DNA of 64,000 bases from Bradyrhizobium sp. NDS-1 (GTDB lineage Bacteria; Pseudomonadota; Alphaproteobacteria; Rhizobiales; Xanthobacteraceae), in assembly GCF_032918005.1 (NCBI RefSeq), contig NZ_CP136628.1:4325501-4389500 (forward strand). Direction: 5' to 3'. The position numbers and the translations under genes are program-made. Under the pieces are notes generated by a model. The model was not told where the DNA came from. It worked only from the letters and a program-made list of their open reading frames with translations, and searched no databases. Below, piece by piece: positions 25,379 to 33,304 of the stretch (positions are counted from its first letter, which is position 1; the number at the start of each line of letters is the position of its first letter).

Positions 25379-25621
25379 TCAGCGCCTCCCGGTCGTGTCG
25401 ATGCTCATCGAGCCGCCGATCTGCACGCAAGTCCCGGTGCCCTCGACCATGACGAAGCGCGGTCCGTAAGCCGCGCAGGAGCCCGCGCGCGCCTTCCCGG
25501 GCGCGCCCTTCAGCGGACCCGTCGTGCCCGCCTGGGGCCGCTCGGCAGGCGGCAGACGAAGGGGCTCCGCGACGGCGGACGTGGTCAGCAGCGAGATCAG
25601 GATGAGGAGCGGCATGCGCAT
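25379..25621 (-). CDS. small secreted protein
   Basis: 80 aa. Signal peptide 1-19 (LLILISLLTTSAVA). The mature part is Pro/Gly-rich with two cysteines (SCAAYGPRF; GTCVQIGG), which could form one disulfide. No domain recognised. Pairs with the downstream 55-residue membrane protein. Confidence 0.6.
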   Translation of the reverse strand: MRMPLLILISLLTTSAVAEPLRLPPAERPQAGTTGPLKGAPGKARAGSCAAYGPRFVMVEGTGTCVQIGGSMSIDTTGRR

Positions 25622-25678
25622 GGCGGCGTTCTAGCCCGGGCCGGCGCCGCGCGCCATCGGGGAGGCCGATGCCAGCGA

Positions 25679-25933
25679 TCAGATGAACTTGATGCCGGCC
25701 GATTTGCCGCGGCGCCACACCACCTGGCAGCTCCGCCCCGTGCGCGCATCGCGGGCGAAGGCGAGCCGGATCACGCCCGGCAGCTGGCTGGCGTCCTCAT
25801 CCAGCGTGATCTTGGCACCCGAATCCGAGATGTCCTGGACCAGGCAGTGCCGCGCGGCGAAGCCGCCGTCGAGCGTGATCCAGGCGTGCCGCGACAGCAG
25901 CTTGCGGGCTGCGCGCTTTTTCGGAGGTGGCAT
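25679..25933 (-). CDS. single-domain PilZ protein
   Basis: 84 aa. PilZ elements: basic N-terminus KKRAARKLLSR in the RxxxR position, DISDSGAKI in the D/NxSxxG position and VVWRRGKSAGIKF at the end. Such proteins bind cyclic di-GMP; here the first arginine motif is displaced (R-K-L-L-S-R), so binding is likely but not certain. Target unknown. Confidence 0.8.
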   Translation of the reverse strand: MPPPKKRAARKLLSRHAWITLDGGFAARHCLVQDISDSGAKITLDEDASQLPGVIRLAFARDARTGRSCQVVWRRGKSAGIKFI

Positions 25934-26155
25934 CGGAAAATCTCCCCCTCCAGCGCTACGCAGGGAACCCTAAGAAACCGTTGAAATCGCCTCCCGATCA
26001 TCCCGGGGCCGGCGCTATCCACCGGGGCCAAAAGACCGGTCCGAACGGCTTGCCGGGAGCCGGAAAGGCCACTATACGTTCGCCCGCTGCAAGCCGCCGG
26101 GCCCTGTTCGGCCGGCCAGTGGCCATGCCGGGAACAACGGCGGGGCCCTGCGTTT

Positions 26156-26230
26156 GCTCCCTTCGTCTATCGGTTAGGACGCCACCCTTTCACGGTGGAG
26201 AGAGCGGTTCGATTCCGCTAGGGAGCGCCA
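26156..26230 (+). tRNA. tRNA-Glu (UUC)
   Basis: Acceptor stem GCTCCCT pairs with AGGGAGC. D-arm TCTATCGGTTAGGA, anticodon loop CTTTCAC with TTC anticodon, T-arm GGTTCGATTCC and encoded CCA at 26228-26230. All arms pair. Its last 16 bases (26216-26231, including one flanking A) are duplicated at 27526-27541. Confidence 0.97.
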
Positions 26231-26231
26231 A
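26216..26231 (+). repeat. attachment-like direct repeat, left copy
   Basis: CGCTAGGGAGCGCCAA at the 3' end of tRNA-Glu. It is identical to 27526-27541. This is the usual attL/attR arrangement of a tRNA-targeted integrative element. Confidence 0.75.
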
Positions 26232-26277
26232 AAAGGTCAAATCACTTGGCTGCGCCCTTCTCCGCCGCGTCCAACGC

Positions 26278-26415
26278 ATGGCCAATTTCTCCTGTGCGCA
26301 CACATGCGGACTTGAGGCGATCTGCCGCGAGCTAGCCGCGGCGTCGACCGACCCGGTCGAGCGCGCCGCGCTGCTCGAGCTGGCGGAGAACTACGGGCAG
26401 AGCTCGCGAAGCTGA
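26278..26415 (+). CDS. small hypothetical protein (45 aa)
   Basis: MANFSCAHTCGLEAICRELA and then a helix ending VERAALLELAENYGQSS. The last part resembles the short helical motif of small rhizobial proteins of unknown function. The first gene inside the tRNA-Glu micro-island. No strong ribosome-binding site. Confidence 0.4.
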   Translation: MANFSCAHTCGLEAICRELAAASTDPVERAALLELAENYGQSSRS

Positions 26416-26511
26416 GTCTTCCACATCCACGACCCGCAGTAGCTCGCGCTCGTCCCGGACCGCTAGGAATCGATAATTTGACTCTCGCTGGCGCCGCGCT
26501 TCGATGGCGCC

Positions 26512-26760
26512 ATGACCAAGGCCGAGAACAGAGCAGCTGCTAGGGCGTGGCAAGCAGAGCGCCAGCGCCAAATGAACGAGGCCATTCAAGCAGAGCGCGT
26601 CAGGACCGATCTGGCGGAACTCGATCGGCTTCGCACCTATCTCATCAAGAGCAGGACCGCGGGCTACGCGCGGCCTCTGATTGACGCAATCGACGATTAC
26701 GTCGAGGCCATCACCGGAGATCGCACGAAGCTGCACGCCCAGAACCACAAATGCGGATGA
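26512..26760 (+). CDS. hypothetical helical protein in micro-island
   Basis: 82 aa, almost wholly helical and charged (KAENRAAARAWQAERQRQMN ... DLAELDRLRTYLI ... RPLIDAIDDYVEAITGD). A small accessory protein by appearance. Unknown function. No integrase is present in the island. Confidence 0.55.
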   Translation: MTKAENRAAARAWQAERQRQMNEAIQAERVRTDLAELDRLRTYLIKSRTAGYARPLIDAIDDYVEAITGDRTKLHAQNHKCG

Positions 26761-27525
26761 GGCCCGCCAGCCTGAATCGGCGGGCTGATAACAAAGCGGG
26801 GCCCTGTGTGCCTAGGAGCCCGGGTCCATAACCTCGGCAATTCGTGCGGCGAACCGCTCGGCTACGGTTCGACTTTAGAAGACGTGAGCACGTCCGCTTT
26901 GCCGAAAGTCAATGTCGTCCTCCATGAGGGTAGATGCGTGAGGCCGACCCTACGGACAGGGCTCCGCGATACTGTCCTATAGAGCAATTCAAAGTTGCCT
27001 TGGGTCCTGTCAAAACGAGCTGTGGACGGGCCGTGGATATTCGCGGCTTTGTGCTCGGGGTAGAGGGCCCGCCAGCTAGCCAGCCCTCGGCGGCGCCTTC
27101 CCTCGCGCTGACGGTTCCGTTTTCGGAACTGACGAAATGATTCGCATTGCCAGTTTTTCCCGATTAGACTTCGGTTACCGGGGCTGGCTTCATATTTCAC
27201 CTAGATCTTTCCACCCGGATTTTTTGACTCCCGCGGGCCGCAGCGAATGAACCTCCGCTGCGGCCTTCGTGTGTCCGTGCACCCTGCGGAGTGAACCGGC
27301 AGCAGACCACCCTTAAATTTACCAGGTGTGCAAAAACCCGCCGGCCTGGGGAGCCGACGGGTTCTTAATGCCCATGCGTTCTCGCGGTACTCATCACCAA
27401 TCCGCGAGAGAGCAACGCTACTAGCGCGGGGTTGACGCCGGGTTAGTTGGCCAGCCGCTTTTCGGCGCGCCAACCTAAGCCGCTGGAGCGCCATAGGGTT
27501 CGGATCAGTCGCATCAAAGGATGAT
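26761..27525. other. micro-island interior without a supported gene, with two hairpins
   Basis: No convincing gene on either strand. A perfect 10-bp hairpin lies at 27236-27245/27256-27265, and a second hairpin at 27335-27345/27353-27363 is followed on the minus strand by TTTTT, like an intrinsic terminator. A short minus-strand transcript ending there is possible but unproven. Confidence 0.45.
27332..27363 (-). terminator. terminator-like hairpin in micro-island
   Basis: On the minus strand AACCCGTCGGC, loop, GCCGGCGGGTT followed by a T-run (complement of 27332-27336). One mismatch in an 11-bp stem. No protein gene ends here. Confidence 0.45.
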
Positions 27526-27541
27526 CGCTAGGGAGCGCCAA
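27526..27541 (+). repeat. attachment-like direct repeat, right copy
   Basis: Exact 16-base copy of the tRNA-Glu 3' end (CGCTAGGGAGCGCCAA), here without any tRNA body to its left. It marks the right border of a 1310-base insert. Confidence 0.75.
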
Positions 27542-27667
27542 TGCATATGGCGATGCTCGACTCCCGATGAAGCGCCACGACAGCTGGGCCGCAATCTCTT
27601 TACTGGCGGCATGAACCTCCCCGCCTCTCGCCGCCGACCAATGTCACGTTGGAACAGGTCGAGACCC

Positions 27668-28342
27668 ATGGAGCAGCGTCACCCCGAGATTGAAGGTTCG
27701 TCCGGCGCATCGGCAACGGCGCCGGGCCTCCCACCGTGGCTGGGCCAACCCCGCCGGTATCCATCGGACCGGCGCGCCAAGATGCTGGAGCACATGGCGC
27801 GCGCCAGATCGCTTCCGCAACGGCAGGCGGATTCTGCGCCGGCTGTGCCTGTGCCGCAGGGCAGAAGCACCCAGGACATTCTCGGCGATGTCGTCGGCTA
27901 CGCCATCCTGTTCGGTATCCTCGCCCTACTCTTCCAGTCGCGCATTCCGCTCTATCTCGGCGCGTTCATCGTCCTGACCGACGGGGAGCGCATTGAAGGG
28001 GCGCTGGCAAGGATCGGTATCCGCCTCGAGCCCGAAACGATCGGCCCAGACATCGTCAAACGCTCCGCATTCTGGTTCGGATGGTTCGCCTTGCTCGCCG
28101 CCTTGAAAGGCTCCGTCCCCGACTGGCTCGCACAGTGGATGCCGCCGGCGGAGTCATGGTCCGTCCTCGCCGGCATCGCTCTTCTGCTCGCCATCGTCGA
28201 AGCACTGACGGCGCGCACGCTGCGCACATTGCCGGCGTTGGGATTGCGGATCAGCCTGAACGGCCGGACGTGGACGACGATCCAGTTCATCATGGCCGCC
28301 AGCGCGCTGGCCTTGCTAGTGCTGTTGTTCGGATCTCCCTAA
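27668..28342 (+). CDS. hypothetical membrane protein
   Basis: 224 aa from ATG 27668; in-frame ATGs at 27641 and 27611 are alternatives. The N-terminal 75 residues are hydrophilic and Pro-rich. Four hydrophobic segments follow, near DVVGYAILFGILALLFQS, FWFGWFALLAALK, VLAGIALLLAIVEALT and FIMAASALALLVLLFG. No recognised family. It begins right of the island border. Confidence 0.6.
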   Translation: MEQRHPEIEGSSGASATAPGLPPWLGQPRRYPSDRRAKMLEHMARARSLPQRQADSAPAVPVPQGRSTQDILGDVVGYAILFGILALLFQSRIPLYLGAFIVLTDGERIEGALARIGIRLEPETIGPDIVKRSAFWFGWFALLAALKGSVPDWLAQWMPPAESWSVLAGIALLLAIVEALTARTLRTLPALGLRISLNGRTWTTIQFIMAASALALLVLLFGSP

Positions 28343-28557
28343 GGCGGCGCGCCACGCCGTCGCTTCACGGCGCTTCAATGACGACGTTGTGAGATTGCCT
28401 GCAGCGTAATGGGTCCTTATGCCGCGCTTTCCGCAGCGCCACGGAGAAGCGCGTTTACCGGAAATTTACCCCTGCTCTTGGGCGACGGTATCATTTGCTT
28501 AGAATTTGCCCGCTACCGTGGAATTACGGAAACGATCCCAAACCACGATTGGCGCGC

Positions 28558-29184
28558 ATGTCCGTCACAGAGTTCCTCCGGCAACGAGCAGTGGACGTCA
28601 CCGTGGCCGGCAGCTACTCGCTGCCGCGCTGGTACGATTGCGAGGGCAAGTTGCGCACCTTCGCGTGCCGGACCAAGCGCGTCTCGCCGTTCCGGATGAT
28701 CGTGGACGTGCCGGTGGTCGGCAAAATCGGCGAGCGCGTGACCTCCTACTTCCAGGATTTCGGCGAATTCCAGTGCACCATCAGCGCGACGCTGAAGTCA
28801 GGCTTCCTGATGGAGCTCGACATGACGCGGGCGCGGCGCGCCTGGATGTCGGAAAAGCTGACCTGGCTGGAGAAAAAGCAGAGGGATGAAAGCGTCCAGG
28901 AGCTGCGGCGCGACGCGCGTTTCGTTCCCCAGGTCTCGCACACCTTCCTGACCCTCGCCGACGGCAGCACCCATTCCTGCTTCATCATCGACGTCTCCAC
29001 GGCGGGCGTCGCGATATCCTGCGAGTACGACCCACCGGTGGGAACCCCGCTTGCGGTCGGCGCCTGTGTGGGGCGGGTCATCCGCAAATTCGATAACGGC
29101 TTCGCGGTCAAATTCGCCGAAAAACAGTCGCGGGATGACCTGGTCCGCCTCGTCGTGCGCTCGCCTCTGCAGCAGTCGGCCTGA
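28558..29184 (+). CDS. protein with two PilZ-like domains
   Basis: 208 aa from ATG 28558. The first, degenerate PilZ-like unit spans about 10-100 (LPRWYDCEGKLRTFACRTKR ... GKIGERVTSYFQDFGEFQC). The second has RRDARFVPQ, DVSTAGVAI and FAVKFAE, the complete RxxxR / DxSxxG pattern of cyclic di-GMP-binding PilZ. A likely cyclic di-GMP effector of unknown output. Monocistronic. Confidence 0.8.
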   Translation: MSVTEFLRQRAVDVTVAGSYSLPRWYDCEGKLRTFACRTKRVSPFRMIVDVPVVGKIGERVTSYFQDFGEFQCTISATLKSGFLMELDMTRARRAWMSEKLTWLEKKQRDESVQELRRDARFVPQVSHTFLTLADGSTHSCFIIDVSTAGVAISCEYDPPVGTPLAVGACVGRVIRKFDNGFAVKFAEKQSRDDLVRLVVRSPLQQSA

Positions 29185-29386
29185 GCCGGATCGGTCCATT
29201 TCAACTCTAGCCAAATACTGCGGATGGAGCCCCTCGCGCGACAGGATGTGACCCAGCACGGTCGCAATCCGCCGGGCCGCCTCGCCTCCGCATCGCTGCC
29301 CTATCGTGGCCCCATTGCAGGATCAGCCTTTGTCGGTCCGAGCCTCATGCCGGACGTCATTTGCGGACTTGCGATCGGGGGACCGA

Positions 29387-29644
29387 ATGGCAGTCAACAA
29401 GGTCACGGTTGATAAGATTACGTGGGACAGGGTCGGCCGGGTCACCGAGCCCGGACGTTACATATACACCTTCGGCTGGCTCACCATCACCGCCGGCGAT
29501 CTGGAGATCTGGAAGCTCTACCCCCAGGCCGCGTTCACGCTGCTGGCGCAGCCAGGCGGGCCGGACGCATCCCCCGGCGAGGAATTCCATCTCGGCGCCT
29601 TCGACATCGCCCCCGGCGCGCCGCCGCCGTTCACCACCCACTGA
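29387..29644 (+). CDS. small hypothetical protein
   Basis: 85 aa from ATG 29387, preceded by GGGGGACC. Beta-rich (ITWDRVGRVTEPGRYIYTFG, WLTITAGDLEIWKLYPQAAF) with an acidic Pro-rich C-terminus. I recall similar short proteins in Bradyrhizobium; no function is known to me. Confidence 0.6.
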   Translation: MAVNKVTVDKITWDRVGRVTEPGRYIYTFGWLTITAGDLEIWKLYPQAAFTLLAQPGGPDASPGEEFHLGAFDIAPGAPPPFTTH

Positions 29645-29936
29645 GTCCCGGCTTCGAACTCGCACCGGACTATGTGGGCAGTGAATCGAATAAGCCTGTC
29701 CATTTCCTTGATCTGGCTTGCCAATTGCGTTCCAGCATCAATCACGCGGGCCTTCCCACGGACGACGAACAGGTGCTGTCATGCAATTGATTGCGCTCAT
29801 GTTCTACACCTCCGCGGGCGACGGCACATGAACGAAAGCTGTCGCGCTCGTTAAGCGAGCCGACAGCGGGCACATGACACATGGTCGCATCGGAGAATGT
29901 AGATAAGCGGACCAAGGGAACCTATTTTCGGCGCCG

Positions 29937-30977
29937 ATGTACCTGATTGAAGCGTTGCCCACCGTCATCGGAACTGCCGCCATCGCCCCGGCGCTGCTGA
30001 TACTGTGGCTCGTCATCGCCGCTGAAGAGCGCCCGGGCCCGCCCGCCCAGGTCTGGACCGCGTTCCTGTTAGGGGCCGCCAGCATCTCGCTGCTGGGCCT
30101 CGCCCGCGCCCCCTTCGCCAAGATGGTCGCAGCCCCCGACGACCCCTGGGCAGCGCTCGCCATGCATTCGGTCTTCGGCGTCGCGCTGCCCGAGGAAGCC
30201 GTCAAGGTGATCGCCATCGTGCTGGTGTCCTCGACCAAGCGGCGGACTTTTGCCAATCCGATGGACACCGTGGTCTATGGCGCTGCGGTCGGCCTCGGCT
30301 TCGCGGCTTACGAGAACCTGGCCTATCTGGTTCAGCACGCCGAGATGTGGCGCTCGCTGGCCGCGTTGCGCAGCGTGCTGACGGTGCCGTTTCACGGCGC
30401 ACTCGGCATCATCGCGGGCGCCTACCTGACCATCGCGCGCGCCGGCACCGCGCTGGGCGCGAACCGCCACCATCGCGACTGGGCCCGCCTCTCCAGCCGC
30501 CTCTTGATCTTCGCAGGCCCGGTTGCGCTGCATTCGGCGTTCGATTTCCCGCTGCTGACCCTCCAGCGCATGCCGGATCTGGACCCGACCCTCCGGATGT
30601 GGCTGGGCGCAACGAGCCTGTTGATCGGCTTCAGCTCGATTGCCTTCGCCATCCGCCTGGTCCGGCGCGTCGCCCGCCACCACGCGCCGCGGACGGACGT
30701 CGCTCGCGAGCGGCTCAGCCAGCTTCGCCGGATGTGGGCGCTGCTGCTTGCCGGCGGCGGCGTCGGCTTTCTCGGGCTCGCCTTCGTGCTGACCTCGATT
30801 CATCACTGGCTCATCAACCCCGAACGCAATCTGACGCTGGCCCTGATCCCGATCGGCTTCGTCTCGATCCTGCTCGGCCTTGCGCTTCTGATTGTCACAA
30901 CGGCAATCTACATTCTCAGCCGCAACCGCATCCGCACCAGCGCGGAAGGTTTTTCCTCGGCCCCCGGCGGCAGTTGA
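29937..30977 (+). CDS. PrsW-family intramembrane metalloprotease
   Basis: 346 aa with about eight membrane helices. The family's catalytic motifs are complete: ALPEEAVKV (Glu86, Glu87, Lys90), GFAAYEN (Glu126, Asn127), PFHGAL (His153) and ALHSAFDFP (His199, Asp203). PrsW of Bacillus cleaves an anti-sigma factor; the target here is unknown and no anti-sigma gene is adjacent. The C-terminal third has three or four extra helices. Confidence 0.88.
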   Translation: MYLIEALPTVIGTAAIAPALLILWLVIAAEERPGPPAQVWTAFLLGAASISLLGLARAPFAKMVAAPDDPWAALAMHSVFGVALPEEAVKVIAIVLVSSTKRRTFANPMDTVVYGAAVGLGFAAYENLAYLVQHAEMWRSLAALRSVLTVPFHGALGIIAGAYLTIARAGTALGANRHHRDWARLSSRLLIFAGPVALHSAFDFPLLTLQRMPDLDPTLRMWLGATSLLIGFSSIAFAIRLVRRVARHHAPRTDVARERLSQLRRMWALLLAGGGVGFLGLAFVLTSIHHWLINPERNLTLALIPIGFVSILLGLALLIVTTAIYILSRNRIRTSAEGFSSAPGGS

Positions 30978-31050
30978 TCCATCGCATGGCAAACGTGTGA
31001 TGGGCCGACTAGATGATGGGACGCACTACCTCTCGTTCCGGAGCTAGACG

Positions 31051-31629
31051 ATGACATCGCCCGAAGATTTTTCACGGCTGCAATCCGCGATGAGCCAGAC
31101 GGCCAAGGCACATTGGAAGGCCTTCCTGTTCGAAGGCATCCTGCTCGTCGTTCTCGGCGTCGCGGCTCTGATCCTGCCGCCGCTCGCGAGCCTTGCGACC
31201 GCGATCTTCCTCGGCTGGATGTTCCTGATCAGCGGCATCGGCGGGCTGATCGTCACCTATTGGGCGCGCAGCACGCCGGGCTTCTGGTGGTCGCTGATCT
31301 CGGCTGCGCTCGCCGTGCTCACCGGCCTGTTGCTGCTGGCCCGGCCGATACAGGCCGTACTGACCCTGACGATCGTGCTTGGCGCCTACTTCCTCGCCGA
31401 GGGCGTCGCCACCATCATGTACGCGCTGGAGCACCGCCGCGACGCGAGCAGTCGCTGGTCGTGGCTCCTGATCTCGGGCCTCATCGACATCGCGATCTCG
31501 TTCTTGGTGATCACGGGACTGCCGAGCTCGGCGGAATGGGCCATCGGCGTTCTCGTCGGTATCAATTTGCTGTTCGGCGGCGCCAGCCTGATCGGCATGG
31601 CGCTCGCTGCGCGCAACAGCAACACCTGA
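31051..31629 (+). CDS. HdeD-family acid-resistance-type membrane protein
   Basis: 192 aa with six hydrophobic segments in three pairs and the duplicated pattern of HdeD proteins (FLFEGILLVVLGVAALILPP, ATAIFLGWMFLISGI, GLLLLARPIQAVLTLTIVLG, FLAEGVATIMYAL). HdeD is an inner-membrane stress protein of unclear mechanism. Transcribed alone; the aroG leader promoter begins shortly after its stop. Confidence 0.88.
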   Translation: MTSPEDFSRLQSAMSQTAKAHWKAFLFEGILLVVLGVAALILPPLASLATAIFLGWMFLISGIGGLIVTYWARSTPGFWWSLISAALAVLTGLLLLARPIQAVLTLTIVLGAYFLAEGVATIMYALEHRRDASSRWSWLLISGLIDIAISFLVITGLPSSAEWAIGVLVGINLLFGGASLIGMALAARNSNT

Positions 31630-31661
31630 GGCGCCTCGTCGCCTGCCGCGCCGATTTGGGG

Positions 31662-31690
31662 GTGACAAAGCGCCAATGGAGCGCTATATG
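31662..31690 (+). promoter_or_regulatory. sigma-70-type promoter of the aroG leader
   Basis: GTGACA at 31662-31667, a 17-base spacer and TATATG at 31685-31690. This predicts a transcription start near 31697, at or within a base or two of the leader peptide ATG (31698), so the leader would be translated from a leaderless transcript. Confidence 0.6.
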
Positions 31691-31697
31691 CCCTGCC

Positions 31698-31778
31698 ATG
31701 ATCACCGTCGCCACCAGCTATTTTTGGTACTTTAGCTACGACAGCTCGCTGGCGGCAGGAGGATCGCGCTCAATCTGA
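31698..31778 (+). CDS. aromatic leader peptide of aroG
   Basis: 26 codons: MITVATSYFWYFSYD, then 11 residues to TGA. Codons 8-14 encode Tyr-Phe-Trp-Tyr-Phe-Ser-Tyr: six aromatic residues in seven. It is not expected to have a function as a protein; it meters charged tRNA-Phe, tRNA-Tyr and tRNA-Trp. The coding region contains RNA segment 1 (31710-31718) just before the aromatic codons and segment 2 (31748-31756) after them. Confidence 0.85.
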   Translation: MITVATSYFWYFSYDSSLAAGGSRSI

Positions 31779-31827
31779 AACATTGCAGCAAACGTCCGAA
31801 CAAGCCGCCAGACCTGGCGGCTTTTTT
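31710..31827 (+). promoter_or_regulatory. transcription attenuator of aroG
   Basis: Four RNA segments can be read directly. Segment 1, GCCACCAGC (31710-31718), pairs 8 of 9 with segment 2, GCTGGCGGC (31748-31756). Segment 2 core CTGGCGGC pairs perfectly with segment 3, GCCGCCAG (31804-31811). Segment 3 also pairs with segment 4, CTGGCGGC (31814-31821), forming the terminator. A ribosome stalled at codons 8-14 masks segment 1 and frees 2:3 (read-through). A ribosome at the stop masks segment 2 and lets 3:4 form (termination). It has the same logic as trp and phe attenuators. Confidence 0.85.
31802..31827 (+). terminator. attenuator terminator before aroG
   Basis: AAGCCGCC (31802-31809) pairs with GGCGGCTT (31816-31823), and the U-tract of six T runs 31822-31827. 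It lies 23 bases after the leader stop and 36 bases before the aroG start codon. Confidence 0.88.
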
Positions 31828-31862
31828 ATTGCCGGCAGGTTCGAAACAAACAGGAGCCCGCC

Positions 31863-32948
31863 GTGCTGAGCACGACCGACGATCTGCGCATCCGCGAACT
31901 GAAAGAACTGAGCACCCCGGACGAGGTGATGCGGGAGGTCCCGCGCACGCTCACCGCCACCCGTGTGGTGATGGCCGCGCGCAACGCCATCCATGCCATC
32001 CTGAGCAGCCAGGACGACCGCCTTCTGGTCGTCGTCGGCCCCTGCTCCGTGCATGATCCCAGGGCCGCGCTCGATTACGCAGAGCGCCTCGCAAAGCTGC
32101 GCGAGGATCTCGCCGATCAGCTCGAGATCGTGATGCGGGTCTATTTCGAGAAGCCGCGCACCACGGTGGGCTGGAAGGGCCTGATAAACGATCCCGATCT
32201 CGACGGCAGCTTTGACATCAACAAGGGCCTGCGGCTGGCGCGCAACGTGCTGTCGGCCGTGAACAATCTCGGCCTGCCCGCCGGCACGGAATTCCTGGAC
32301 ATGACGACGCCGCAATACATCGCCGACCTCGTGTCCTGGGCTGCGATCGGCGCCCGCACGACCGAGAGCCAGATCCACCGCGAGCTGGCTTCCGGGTTGT
32401 CGTGCCCGGTCGGCTTCAAGAACGGCACCGACGGCAATGTTCGCATTGCCGCCGATGCGGTGAAATCAGCCTCGCACCCGCATCATTTCATGGCCGTCAC
32501 GAAACTCGGCCGCTCGGCGATCGCCTCGACCGCCGGCAACGAGGATTGCCACATCATCCTGCGTGGCGGCAGCAAGCCGAATTATGACGCGGCAAGCATT
32601 GCGGCAGCCTGCAACGAGCTGACGAAATCCGGCGTCGCGCCGCTGGTGATGGTGGATGCGAGTCACGCCAATTCGAGCAAGAAGCCGGAGAACCAGCCCC
32701 TGGTGATGGCGGACATCGCCAGCCAGATCTCAGGCGGCGAGAACCGCATCATCGGCGTGATGATCGAGAGCAATCTCGTTGCCGGCCGCCAGGACGTGGT
32801 GCCGGGCAAACCGCTCGCCTACGGCCAGAGCATCACCGACGGCTGCATCGATTGGCCGGCCACGGCGACCGTGCTCGAGCAGCTCGCCGACGCGGTCGAG
32901 GTCCGCCGCAACTCGAGCCGTGCCGGATTGCACGAGCGGTCGGCATAG
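31863..32948 (+). CDS. aroG: 3-deoxy-7-phosphoheptulonate synthase, type I (AroG/F/H family)
   Basis: 361 aa from GTG 31863 with AGGAG 6 bases before. Condenses phosphoenolpyruvate with erythrose 4-phosphate, the first shikimate-pathway step. Very close to enterobacterial AroG/AroF over its whole length: LLVVVGPCSVHDP, YFEKPRTTVGWKGL, GARTTESQIHRELASGLSCP, CHIILRGGSKPNYD, DASHANSSKKPENQP. Metal and substrate motifs are intact. The Asp, Pro and Ser positions (FLDM, TPQY, GLSC) involved in feedback control of AroG are all conserved, so the effector amino acid cannot be told. Expression is predicted to be controlled by the upstream attenuator. Confidence 0.95.
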   Translation: MLSTTDDLRIRELKELSTPDEVMREVPRTLTATRVVMAARNAIHAILSSQDDRLLVVVGPCSVHDPRAALDYAERLAKLREDLADQLEIVMRVYFEKPRTTVGWKGLINDPDLDGSFDINKGLRLARNVLSAVNNLGLPAGTEFLDMTTPQYIADLVSWAAIGARTTESQIHRELASGLSCPVGFKNGTDGNVRIAADAVKSASHPHHFMAVTKLGRSAIASTAGNEDCHIILRGGSKPNYDAASIAAACNELTKSGVAPLVMVDASHANSSKKPENQPLVMADIASQISGGENRIIGVMIESNLVAGRQDVVPGKPLAYGQSITDGCIDWPATATVLEQLADAVEVRRNSSRAGLHERSA

Positions 32949-32976
32949 CCCGTCACAAAATCGCGGTCGTCTCCTT

Positions 32977-33003
32977 CACCTCTCCCCGTTGGGGAGAGGT
33001 GAG
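32977..33003. terminator. 12-bp hairpin between convergent genes
   Basis: Perfect stem 32977-32988 with 32992-33003 and a 3-base loop (TCACCTCTCCCC GTT and complement), between aroG and the convergent small secreted-protein gene. No T-tract. I know this CTCTCCCC/GGGGAGAG hairpin as a recurrent rhizobial intergenic element. Confidence 0.6.
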
Positions 33004-33007
33004 TCCA

Positions 33008-33262
33008 TCAGCAGCCGCGGCAGATGCTCTTGATCTTCTTGTCGAGCGCCTGGTTTTCCTTGCTGAGCGGATCGTTCGGATCGCTCACATTCTTCTCGCT
33101 CGGCACGTCAGCCGCGCGGGGCTGGCGGTGACCGACCGGTGCCGGCAACACCGAGCCGGAGGATGCTCCGCCGGATGTCGCCCCTTTGGAGCCGCCGGTC
33201 TGTGCGACCGCCGCGCCGCCAAGCAAGACCACGAGCGATGCTGCCACCATGATCTTCTTCAT
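33008..33262 (-). CDS. small secreted protein
   Basis: 84 aa from ATG 33262 (MKKIMVAASLVVLLGGAAVA signal, cleaved near AVAQ); an upstream in-frame start at 33301 lacks a site. The mature part is Gly/Ser-rich, then charged (SDPNDPLSKENQALDKKIKS), ending ICRGC with two cysteines. I associate this type with short periplasmic proteins of Bradyrhizobium; function unknown. Confidence 0.65.
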   Translation of the reverse strand: MKKIMVAASLVVLLGGAAVAQTGGSKGATSGGASSGSVLPAPVGHRQPRAADVPSEKNVSDPNDPLSKENQALDKKIKSICRGC

Positions 33263-33304
33263 TTCCGCTTCTCCATTCTCAAGCAGCGCGCGCCCCGTCA
33301 CCGC

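Noticed and set aside
25927..26415. A 162-codon plus-strand frame running through tRNA-Glu
   Set aside because: It crosses a complete tRNA gene; only its last 45 codons, from ATG 26278, are kept as a possible gene.
27201..27494. A 97-codon minus-strand ORF in the tRNA-Glu micro-island
   Set aside because: It spans two strong hairpins and has a low-complexity basic translation.
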